NCBI GenBank assembly: GCA_050246115.1
Contig: JBFWWP010000017.1
Location: 1 to 64,000, forward strand
Reading direction: 5' to 3'
Source of the DNA: JBFWWP01 sp050246115
GTDB taxonomy: Bacteria; Planctomycetota; UBA8108; UBA1146; JAJFFE01
DNA: 64,000 nt
The notes below the pieces were generated by a model. That model made no database searches, had not been told where the DNA came from, and saw only the letters and a program-made list of their open reading frames with translations. Made by a program: the position numbers and the translations under genes. Shown piece by piece: positions 1 to 7,712 of this stretch (positions are counted from its first letter, which is position 1; each line of letters begins with the position of its first letter).

Positions 1-126
1 AACCTCCAGGACCCGATCCATGGACTCGGTGCGTTGTTTCTGGGGACGGACGGTCCCACACCGGGCTGTCGAGTCGACATCACGGTGGACTCCCTTGACT
101 GCGCCCAACATGCAGCGTGCCCTTGA
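1..126 (+). CDS. 3' end of a secreted dockerin-like protein (partial)
   Basis: Frame 1 is open from the window edge to a TGA at 124-126 and encodes 41 residues. The tail ends in a cysteine-containing motif (CRVDITVDSLDCAQHAACP). It closely matches the tail of the protein at 2450-4189 (GPDPTEPDALDCAAFTQCP) and the segment after the dockerin-like repeats in the protein at 25289-28363. The preceding residues (GALFLG) look like the end of a dockerin-like helix such as LLGALFG. I therefore read this as the C-terminus of another exported protein with paired EF-hand-like repeats. Only the tail is visible, so the catalytic or binding part is unknown. Confidence 0.6.
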   Translation, partial: NLQDPIHGLGALFLGTDGPTPGCRVDITVDSLDCAQHAACP

Positions 127-170
127 CACGATTGGAAGCTCGAAGCTGAAGAGTCACTGACCCAGAGTTA

Positions 171-2084
171 CTAGCTACCCCCGGGGCTCGAGTCCATGCC
201 GTACTTGCGGAGCTTGCGGCGCAGCGTCGGCCAGGCGATGCCCAGGATCTGCGCGGCCTCGCCCTTCTTGCCACCCGTGTACTCCATGACCTGGCGAATC
301 GCGGCCTCTTCGACGGCGTCGAGTGATGGAGGTTCGGGTCCGGTCGCAGCGGCATCGAGGATGGATGCGAGCCCGATCCGGTTCACCGCGGTGGAACTCG
401 GTCTCGTGCGCGCGCTGATGACGAGATCTCCCGGCTCCAGCGAGCTCCCGTGCGCGAGCACGGTGCCTCGCTCGATCACGTTGCGTAGCTCGCGCACATT
501 GCCTGGCCAATCGTAGTCGCTCAAAGCGTCCTCGGCCTCCGGAGAGAAACGCAGCTCGACTCCGCGACGTTTCGCGGCGGCTCGCAGGAAGTTGTCGGCG
601 AGCAGCGGGATGTCTTCGGGGCGGTCACGCAGCGGAGGGATTGCGACTTGGAATCGGTTGAGCCGGAAGAAGAGGTCCTCGCGAAACTGTCCCGATGAGA
701 CCCGATCGGAGAGATCCCGGTGGGTTGCGGAGACGACCAACAGCCGAACCGAGACCGGGGCGGCGCCGCCGATGCGATAGAACTCCCCCGACTCGAGTAC
801 CCGCAGGAGCTTCGATTGGAGCTCGAGGGGCATGTCGCCGATCTCATCGAGAAACAGAGTTCCTTCGTGAGCGAGTTCGAACATGCCGGCCTTGCGACCC
901 GTCGCGCCCGTGAACGCCCCTTTCTCATGGCCGAAGAGCTCGCTCTCGAGCAGCGAGCTGGGGATCGCCGCACAGTTCACCGGGATCCACGGACCATTGG
1001 GGAAGGGTCCCTCGCGATGGGCCTGGCGCGCGAGGAGCTCTTTGCCGGTGCCGGTCTCTCCATGGATCAGGACTGGTCCACCGGAAGCGGCGAACCGTGC
1101 GAGCCGCTCGAGCGTCGACAGCAGTGCCGCACTGCGAGTGAGGAACTCGGTGTCGCGTGCGCGTTCACGCGTGTGGAGGACCCGTCGCGATTGCTGGAGT
1201 CGCTCGGCGCTCTCGAGAGCCATGCCCGCGACCTGGCCGAGGGTGGCCGCGTAGGCGAGGTCCTCCTCCGCGAACCGGCGATCGCTGCCGTTCTCCAAGT
1301 AAAGCACCGCATGGGTGCGCCCGCGGCCGGCGACCGGAACGGCAAGGACCGATCCCACCCGCCGGCCCACGAGACTCGCGCGTTCGCGCGTTCGCGGGTC
1401 GGCCTCGACGTCGCGGACCTGCACGGCGGTGCCGTCGTCGACGACGTGGCGCACCACGGAGCGGGAGACTTCGGGCGGCGCCCCCGCGCCGCCGTGGAGG
1501 GCTTCGGTCCAGAGCGGCTCGCGGGAGCGCGACGCTACCGGCACGATGCTAACGCGAGCGGCACCGAGAGCTGCGCTGGCCCTCTCGAGCAGGCCGCGAA
1601 GAATGGTCTCTCCGTCCTCGGCGTCTTGGGACCGTTCGACGAACTCGAGGAGTTGGTTCAGGCGATTGCGGTGCTGCGCGTCGCTGGCCAGGCGGCCGCC
1701 GAGGTCGATGGCATCGCGTGCGAGTGTGCTCTCGACCCAGAAGTCACGCTCGGGCCGCAGCACGGTGGTGGGGCGCTCGTTCGCGTTGCCGATCTCGAGG
1801 CGGATCTCGGTGGCACCGATCGTGAGCCGTTCTCCGCCGGTCACTCGCTGTCGCTCCGTACGCCGGCCGTCGACCATCGTTCCGTTCGACGATCCAAGAT
1901 CGATCAGTTCGAGTTGGTCGCCACTGCGTTCGAGCGCCGCATGGTGCCGGGACGCCGACTCGTCCCAGAGGAGCATGCCGCAGTCGTCGCCGCGGCCGAG
2001 GAGGATGCGCTCCTGGTCGTTCAGGTGGAAGTGACGCGGTTGCCCGGCGTCCTTACCCTGGAGAATCGTCAGGCGAACGTGCAT
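171..2084 (-). CDS. FHA-GAF sigma-54-dependent transcriptional activator
   Basis: A 637-residue enhancer-binding protein that would activate RNA polymerase carrying sigma-54. Residues ~1-100 are an FHA domain (LGRGDDC, SRHHA, GSSNGT), which binds phospho-threonine peptides. Residues ~130-295 look like a GAF sensor domain. Residues ~315-555 are the AAA+ ATPase, with Walker A GETGTGKE, the sigma-54-contacting GAFTGA loop, Walker B LFLDEIGDM and the WPGNVREL motif. The last ~45 residues form a Fis-type helix-turn-helix (GEAAQILGIAWPTLRRKLRKYG). The ATG at 2084 is preceded by AAAGGA at good spacing. There is no receiver domain, so input is probably protein phosphorylation read by FHA and/or a ligand bound by GAF. 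The partner sigma factor RpoN is encoded at 44264-45889. The gene is divergent from the secreted protein at 2450. Confidence 0.93.
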   Translation of the reverse strand: MHVRLTILQGKDAGQPRHFHLNDQERILLGRGDDCGMLLWDESASRHHAALERSGDQLELIDLGSSNGTMVDGRRTERQRVTGGERLTIGATEIRLEIGNANERPTTVLRPERDFWVESTLARDAIDLGGRLASDAQHRNRLNQLLEFVERSQDAEDGETILRGLLERASAALGAARVSIVPVASRSREPLWTEALHGGAGAPPEVSRSVVRHVVDDGTAVQVRDVEADPRTRERASLVGRRVGSVLAVPVAGRGRTHAVLYLENGSDRRFAEEDLAYAATLGQVAGMALESAERLQQSRRVLHTRERARDTEFLTRSAALLSTLERLARFAASGGPVLIHGETGTGKELLARQAHREGPFPNGPWIPVNCAAIPSSLLESELFGHEKGAFTGATGRKAGMFELAHEGTLFLDEIGDMPLELQSKLLRVLESGEFYRIGGAAPVSVRLLVVSATHRDLSDRVSSGQFREDLFFRLNRFQVAIPPLRDRPEDIPLLADNFLRAAAKRRGVELRFSPEAEDALSDYDWPGNVRELRNVIERGTVLAHGSSLEPGDLVISARTRPSSTAVNRIGLASILDAAATGPEPPSLDAVEEAAIRQVMEYTGGKKGEAAQILGIAWPTLRRKLRKYGMDSSPGGS

Positions 2085-2449
2085 TGGACGTCCTTTCCAA
2101 GGACTCGAACGGGTCGGACTAGGAGTAGAGCCTCAACTTTCGCGGAAGCCAAGCCCGCGGTACCAGCCGTTCCTGCTGCGAGGAGCAACTGCCGTTCCGG
2201 TTTCCGGTCGGGATCGGCCGGCGGCGCCGACGGGTATCCACGCCACCTCGTGGCTCGACGGCGCGGGACCCGGCGGGCGCGTTGTGCCCCGGCCCTTTTC
2301 GGCCGCCGCGCCCGACGGTACCATTCGTCGTGCTGGGCGCCGGTTCCTTCCTTCCGCGCGCCTCGGCAACTGCGGCCGTGCGCGCGTAGCGCGTAGAGCG
2401 CGACAACCGCGCGAGTCAGCTGCACGACACCCCCAACCCGGAGGGCGCC
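2085..2449. other. Divergent intergenic region
   Basis: A 365-bp gap between divergent starts must hold both promoters. AAAGGA precedes the start at 2084 and GGAGG precedes the ATG at 2450. I could not identify a convincing -35/-10 pair or a sigma-54 -24/-12 element. The open frames here are GC-driven shadows. Confidence 0.5.
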
Positions 2450-4189
2450 ATGAACGGATCCCGCTTCTCACCACTGCGATGGCTGACGATTCTCGGGATG
2501 GTGGGGATCGTCGCGACCGAGAGCGACGCGCAGTGGTCGACCGACCCTGCCAGCAACCTCGCGATCGCCGATCGCGTGTCGGAGCAAGTGCTCCCGAAGG
2601 TCGCGGCGACCGCGGACGGAGGCTGCTACGTCGGGTGGTTCGATCTCGCCGCCGGCAGCTATGACGTCTATCTCCAGCGCCTCGACCCCCAAGGCGGGGA
2701 GCTTTGGCCGCACAACGGAGTTCTCATCAGCGACCACCCCCAGAACAGCTTCCTGGTCGATTGGGACCTGATCGTCGATAGCCAGGATCACTGCGTGTTG
2801 GTGTTCGGGGACAACCGCAACGGGGGCGGTGATTTCGACATCTACGCCTATCGCGTGGCCCCGGATGGCAGCATGGTGTGGGGGCCCGACGGCGTGACGC
2901 TCTCCGATGACAACGGCTTCGAGGCGGCGCCGCGAGTGGCGGAACTCTCGACTGGAGACTTCGCCTTCTGTTGGTCGCGCGACACCAACGGCCGGATCAT
3001 GGCGCAGGTGCTCGATCCCTTGGGCGTTCCGTACTACCCGGCGAACGGCACGCCCATCGGCGGCCAGGGGCCCGAAAGAGCTGGGTTCTGTGAGATCGCC
3101 GCGAGCGACAACGGAACTTTCATCGTGACCTGGGTGCGCGACACGACGAATTTCGCGAGCCCACGCCATGTCCATGCCCAGAAGTTCGACCTCGGCGGCG
3201 CGCCGCAGTGGGGCGCGGGCCCCGTGGTCGTGTACGACGCTGCCTCCGTCCCCATTGCCCACGCCCCACGCCTTCGCAGCGATGCTGCTGGCGGCGCCGT
3301 GATCGTGTGGCACGCCGCGCTGACGACGCTCTTCAACTGCTATGTGCAGCGCTTGGACGCGGGAGGGGTAGAGCTGTTTCCGCACAACGGCGTCGGAGTC
3401 TCGACCGATCTCACGCGAAATCACCTGGATCCGACGTTCGTGTACCAATCGAGCACCCAGGAGACCTTGGTGTTCTTCAACGAACGAAACTCGGCCCAGA
3501 GCCAGTGGGGTATCTACGGCCAGAAACTCGACGCCAGCGGGGCACGCCAGTGGACCAACACCGGACGCGAGCTGATTCCGGTGAACTCGATGTGGAAAGG
3601 GCCGCCGCGAGCGGTCCCGAGCGGCGCCGGCGCGATGGTCTTCGTCCTCTACGAACCGACCAGCACCCCGGGGCAGGAGCGAGTTCTCGGCATGCGCGTG
3701 GATGCCGACGGGCTGCCCAATTGGCCTGGCCAACCGCTGCTCGTGTCGTCCCTCCTCAGCGGCAAATCGCGCCTTCCCGTGGCGGTGACGCCCCAAGGCG
3801 CGGCGTTGGTCGTCTGGGAGGATGAGCGCGTCGACGCCGCGGATATCTATGGGCAGCGGGTCGGCGACGACGGCACTCTTGGCGGTGGACCGCCAGCGGG
3901 GCCCCCGTTCGTACGTGGCTACTGTAACCCGGACAGCAGCTTCAACATTGCCGACGCGATCGCCTTGCTCGCCTTTCTGTTTCCCGGTGTGGTGCCCGCA
4001 ACCCTCGGTTGCCCCGATGCCTGCGACTGCAACGATGACGGCAGTCTGAACATCGCCGATGCGGTGTGCCTGTTGGGGGCGTTGTTCGGCCAGCCCGCGA
4101 TGCTGCCGGGCGCACCGCATCCCAATTGTGGTCCCGATCCGACGGAACCCGACGCGCTCGATTGCGCTGCGTTCACCCAATGTCCATGA
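2450..4189 (+). CDS. Secreted eight-repeat protein with C-terminal dockerin-like pair
   Basis: A 579-residue exported protein. Residues 1-27 form a signal peptide (RWLTILGMVGIVATESDA). The body carries about eight repeats, each containing a Q-R/K-x-D-x-x-G-x-x-x-W element (for example YLQRLDPQGGELW, YVQRLDAGGVELF, YGQKLDASGARQW, GMRVDADGLPNW). The period of roughly 50-60 residues suggests a beta-propeller. The C-terminus has two dockerin-like EF-hand repeats (NPDSSFNIADAIALLAFLF and NDDGSLNIADAVCLLGALF) and a Cys-rich tail. The ATG follows GGAGGGCGCC. No catalytic residues are recognisable, so it is probably a surface or extracellular binding protein. The eight-blade count is a reading by eye. 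Confidence 0.82.
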   Translation: MNGSRFSPLRWLTILGMVGIVATESDAQWSTDPASNLAIADRVSEQVLPKVAATADGGCYVGWFDLAAGSYDVYLQRLDPQGGELWPHNGVLISDHPQNSFLVDWDLIVDSQDHCVLVFGDNRNGGGDFDIYAYRVAPDGSMVWGPDGVTLSDDNGFEAAPRVAELSTGDFAFCWSRDTNGRIMAQVLDPLGVPYYPANGTPIGGQGPERAGFCEIAASDNGTFIVTWVRDTTNFASPRHVHAQKFDLGGAPQWGAGPVVVYDAASVPIAHAPRLRSDAAGGAVIVWHAALTTLFNCYVQRLDAGGVELFPHNGVGVSTDLTRNHLDPTFVYQSSTQETLVFFNERNSAQSQWGIYGQKLDASGARQWTNTGRELIPVNSMWKGPPRAVPSGAGAMVFVLYEPTSTPGQERVLGMRVDADGLPNWPGQPLLVSSLLSGKSRLPVAVTPQGAALVVWEDERVDAADIYGQRVGDDGTLGGGPPAGPPFVRGYCNPDSSFNIADAIALLAFLFPGVVPATLGCPDACDCNDDGSLNIADAVCLLGALFGQPAMLPGAPHPNCGPDPTEPDALDCAAFTQCP

Positions 4190-4280
4190 TTCGCACTGGG
4201 CTGACGACGATCCAGGGCGGCACGCACATCGCGGCTTGCCCGGCAGTCCGGGACTCGACCAGCGAGGGTGATGAGGGTCG

Positions 4281-6446
4281 TTGCAAACGCTAGAGGGTAT
4301 CGTCGAGCGAGTCGTGTACGAGAACGACGAAAGCGCCTGGAGCGTCGTCCGCGTGCAGGAGGCGGGCCAGGGACGGGTCGTCACCGTGGTGGGGAATCTC
4401 CTCGGGGTGCAACCTGGCGAGTCTCTCCGTTTGCACGGCGACTGGGGCAACGACCCCAGGTTTGGGCGCCAGTTTCGAGCGGATACCTACCTCAGCCTCA
4501 AGCCCGCTACCCTCGAAGGCATGGAGCGTTATCTCGGCTCCGGCCTCGTGGCCGGCATCGGCAAGACGATGGCCGCGCGCATCGTCGACCACTTCGGTCT
4601 CGACACGTTGGAGGTCATCGAGACGCAAGCGCAGCGGCTCACCGAGGTCGAGGGGATCGGCGGCGTGCGCGCGGCACGGATCCGGGATGCCTGGCAGGAG
4701 CAGCGCGGGATCAAGGAAGTCATGCTGTTCCTGCACTCCCAAGGAGTGACCCCGCGTCTGGCGGTCAAGATCTACAAGGCGTACGGGCAGGCGGCGGTCG
4801 CGCGCATTCGCGAGAATCCCTATCGGCTGGCGTTCGACATCTTCGGAGTCGGCTTCAAGAGTGCCGATCGCATTGGGGAGCGACTCGGGATCTCACGAAC
4901 GTCGCCGCGGCGGCTCGAGGCTGGAGTTCATCACGCTCTGGTCGGCTTCGGCGATGCCGGGCATGCCTGCTGTCTGCGGGCCGAGTTGGTGGAGGCGGCC
5001 GCGAGCCTACTCGAGGTCGAGGCTGGCCTGGTCGACAAGGCCGTGACGAGCCTTGCAGACACCGGTTGGGTGACCCTCGAGACGTGGCCGGACCTCGGCG
5101 AGGTCGTGTTCCTCGCGACGCTCCAGCGGGCGGAGGTGAGCGTGGCGCAACGCCTTGGCGTCATCCTGGCGGAGCCGCCGCGCCAGGTCGAGATCCACGT
5201 CGATCGCGCGCTCGCTTGGTTCCAGGACCAGCAAGGCATGAGCCTGGCCCCCGAGCAGGCCCAAGCGATCCGGAGCGGGCTCGATGCGAAGGTGTTGGTG
5301 ATCACCGGCGGGCCGGGCACGGGCAAGACGACCATCGTCAACGGTATCGTGCGGATCCTCGAGAAGAAGGGCATCAGCATGCTGCTCGCGGCGCCGACCG
5401 GGCGCGCCGCCAAGCGCTTGCAGGAGGCGACCGGGCGCGAGGCGGTCACGCTTCATCGGCTGCTCGATTACAGCCCCAAGATCCAGGGGTTTCAGCGCAA
5501 TCGCGAGTCGCCGCTCAAGGCCGATCTCGTCATCCTGGACGAGATGTCCATGGTCGATATCGTGCTCATGCAGCAGTTCCTGCAGGCGTTCCCCGACACC
5601 GGCCGTCTGGTTGTCGTGGGGGACGTCGACCAGCTCCCATCCGTGGGCCCCGGCAACGTCCTGCGGGATCTGATTCGTTGCGACCAGATCGAGGTCGTGC
5701 GGCTGACCCACGTCTTCAGGCAGGGCGCCCGAAGCTGGATCGTGACCAACGCTCACCGCGTGAACCAGGGGGAGATGCCGGACCTCTCTGGGACCGCAGA
5801 CCAGGGCGCCGACTTCTTCTTCGTCGAACGCAACGAGCCGGAGCACATCCTCGACACGCTCGGCGACATGATTCGCGAGCGCATCCCGAATCGCTTCGGC
5901 GTGAACGCCATCCAAGACATCCAGGTTCTCACCCCCATGCAGCGCGGCGATCTCGGCGTAGCCAATCTCAACGTGCAGTTGCAGCAGCTCCTCAATCCCG
6001 ACGGCCGGGTCCTCGAGCGGGGGCAACGCCAGTTTCGCGTGCGCGATCGCGTCATGCAGACCCGGAACAACTACGATCTCGAGGTCTTCAATGGCGACAT
6101 TGGAGTGATCGACGCCGTCGACACCGAGGCAGGCGAACTCGTCGTTCGCTACGACGCGCGCCTCGTTCGGTACGAGAGCTCGCAGCTCGACGAACTGGTC
6201 CTCGCTTATGCTTGTTCGATCCACAAGTCGCAGGGCAGCGAGTTTCCGGTGGTGATCGTGCCGATCCACACGCAGCACTACGTCATGCTCCACCGCAATC
6301 TGCTCTATACCGCCATGACGCGGGGGCGCCGCCTCGTGGTGCTCGTTGGGAGCAAGCGCGCGCTGCGGATCATGGTCGAGAACCACCAAGTCGTCGAACG
6401 CCGCACGCGGCTCGCCGAGCGTCTGCGCGGGGGCGTGCCGCGGTGA
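4281..6446 (+). CDS. recD2: ATP-dependent RecD2-type DNA helicase
   Basis: A 721-residue SF1B 5'-3' helicase of the RecD2/YrrC type, the form found in bacteria where RecD acts without RecBC. The N-terminus (EGIVERVVYENDESAWSVVRV) and the helix-hairpin-helix region (GSGLVAGIGKTMAARIV and VEGIGGVRAARI) are typical of RecD2. Walker A is GGPGTGKT at 343-350. Motif II is LDEMSMVD and motif III is VGDVDQLPSVGPGN. The C-terminal UvrD-like region has YACSIHKSQGSEFPVVIVP and NLLYTAMTRGRRLVVLVG. The start is a TTG at 4281 with GAGGG-type sequence just upstream; no ATG gives the conserved N-terminus. The length is normal for the family. It probably functions in replication-fork or recombination repair. 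Confidence 0.95.
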   Translation: MQTLEGIVERVVYENDESAWSVVRVQEAGQGRVVTVVGNLLGVQPGESLRLHGDWGNDPRFGRQFRADTYLSLKPATLEGMERYLGSGLVAGIGKTMAARIVDHFGLDTLEVIETQAQRLTEVEGIGGVRAARIRDAWQEQRGIKEVMLFLHSQGVTPRLAVKIYKAYGQAAVARIRENPYRLAFDIFGVGFKSADRIGERLGISRTSPRRLEAGVHHALVGFGDAGHACCLRAELVEAAASLLEVEAGLVDKAVTSLADTGWVTLETWPDLGEVVFLATLQRAEVSVAQRLGVILAEPPRQVEIHVDRALAWFQDQQGMSLAPEQAQAIRSGLDAKVLVITGGPGTGKTTIVNGIVRILEKKGISMLLAAPTGRAAKRLQEATGREAVTLHRLLDYSPKIQGFQRNRESPLKADLVILDEMSMVDIVLMQQFLQAFPDTGRLVVVGDVDQLPSVGPGNVLRDLIRCDQIEVVRLTHVFRQGARSWIVTNAHRVNQGEMPDLSGTADQGADFFFVERNEPEHILDTLGDMIRERIPNRFGVNAIQDIQVLTPMQRGDLGVANLNVQLQQLLNPDGRVLERGQRQFRVRDRVMQTRNNYDLEVFNGDIGVIDAVDTEAGELVVRYDARLVRYESSQLDELVLAYACSIHKSQGSEFPVVIVPIHTQHYVMLHRNLLYTAMTRGRRLVVLVGSKRALRIMVENHQVVERRTRLAERLRGGVPR

Positions 6447-6658
6447 CTCGCTCGAGGTTCCACGCGATGCGGCGCCAGTGCCAATACCTCGTCGCGCCAA
6501 TCCGGTCGCAGCCAGGGGCGGGTCGAACTCCGTACGATCTTGGGCGGATCGGCCGCACCGCAAGCAGCATCGCGTCACTCCCCGATCCGCCGCCGCGGGC
6601 TTCGCCGCGGCGCCTGGCGTGGGGCCGTCTACTCGGCACGCCGTAGACGTCTCGGTCG

Positions 6659-7501
6659 TCACTCGCCAGCCAGAGCTTCGGCTGTGGACTGCTTCCCGAA
6701 CGTGCACCCATCGCAAACGGTGATCTGCAAGCCCGAAGCGCGGATCTTGGCGATCACGGCCTCGTCCTCGGGGGGTAGCGCGGCACCCGAGCCTCGCAGC
6801 CGCAGAAGCGCCTTCGCGGCGTAGACTCGACCGACCGGGTTGGGGCCACGGAGGACATTGCCCAGCAGTGCCGTCTGCGCTCCGGCTTCGAGTTGGTCGG
6901 CCTCGCGGCGTCCTGGTGGCGGCGTGCCATCGTCGCCGCATCGCGTGCCGAACGCCAGATCGGCGCCGGCAGTGGTCAGTCGTTCGTACGCTTCGCCGTA
7001 GGGCGTGGGAACGGGAAGGTCTGCCAGCGAGCCGAGTTCGTGAGCGAGCCTCGCCCGCATGTGCGTCAGCATGACGGAGCTGTGGTACTCGTAGTGAAAT
7101 GCGCCACCCATCAGGGTGGCGTACGGCTTCCAAACGGGTGTCAGCACGGAGCCGATAGGCCCCGCTTCGTCAGGCTCCATCGGCTGCCCGATGAGGAGCG
7201 ACACGATTCGGTCGTCAAAGGTCACCAGGGTGATCCAGGTTGTCGTGTATCCGCCGTAACATGCGAGGTCATGGCGGTGCCCGCCATAGCCCAGGTCGTG
7301 CGTTTCGTGACGATCCGGGGCGAGCGTGGCGAGCCACTCGGTCGCCGTCCGGTCACCTGGAGGTAGTGCCGCGACGACGCGCCGGCTCACCGCGACATCG
7401 CGGGCGATCCAGTCGGCGTTGTCGATACTTCGCAGATCTGTAGCGCTGTCGCCGACGACGGCGGTGCAGGCGAGGCCCAGAGCGATCGCAAGCAGGTTCA
7501 T
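6659..7501 (-). CDS. Secreted protein of unknown function
   Basis: About 280 residues with a short N-terminal signal peptide (NLLAIALGLACTAVVGDSA). The ATG at 7501 is preferred over the GTG at 7504 because AAGGAG lies 7 nt upstream of it. The middle contains a Gly/His/Tyr-rich stretch (DLGYGGHRHDLACYGGYTTTW). The C-terminal third (ALLGNVLRGPNPVGRVYAAKALLRLRG) looks like one HEAT-type helical repeat, followed by a CDGC pair. I do not recognise a family. It is divergent from the glycosidase at 7713. Confidence 0.62.
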   Translation of the reverse strand: MNLLAIALGLACTAVVGDSATDLRSIDNADWIARDVAVSRRVVAALPPGDRTATEWLATLAPDRHETHDLGYGGHRHDLACYGGYTTTWITLVTFDDRIVSLLIGQPMEPDEAGPIGSVLTPVWKPYATLMGGAFHYEYHSSVMLTHMRARLAHELGSLADLPVPTPYGEAYERLTTAGADLAFGTRCGDDGTPPPGRREADQLEAGAQTALLGNVLRGPNPVGRVYAAKALLRLRGSGAALPPEDEAVIAKIRASGLQITVCDGCTFGKQSTAEALAGE

Positions 7502-7712
7502 CACGAAACTCCTTCACGGGTCGAGGGGTTGCCTCGCTCTCCCGACCGGGTTCTCGGTTCCGGGTTTCGCGTCGGCGGTCTTACTCGCGAAGGTCGGCGA
7601 TGCTCCATGTCTTGTTGCTTTCTGCGCCGACCCGGGGACGATCCGCGGTGTCCGCGGGTATCCGGGTGGCGGGCACCCTGGAGCATAGCCACGCTGTTGC
7701 GAAAGGTCACTC

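Noticed and set aside
123..128. TTGACA as a promoter -35 upstream of the window's first genes
   Set aside because: No -10 hexamer at 16-18 bp, and it overlaps the stop of the left-edge gene and points into the antisense strand of the activator gene.
720..2396. 558-residue plus-strand open frame opposite the sigma-54 activator
   Set aside because: It lies antisense to a gene with complete AAA+, FHA and HTH motifs; long antisense frames are expected in GC-rich codon-biased DNA.
2468..4450. 660-residue minus-strand frame opposite the repeat protein
   Set aside because: No motifs, His/Arg-rich low-quality composition, fully antisense to the secreted protein.
4268..6646. 792-residue plus-strand frame overlapping recD2
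   Set aside because: It is recD2 read in another register; Arg/Gly/Pro-rich with no domains.
5007..7133. 708-residue minus-strand frame
   Set aside because: Antisense to recD2 and the neighbouring gene; no motifs.
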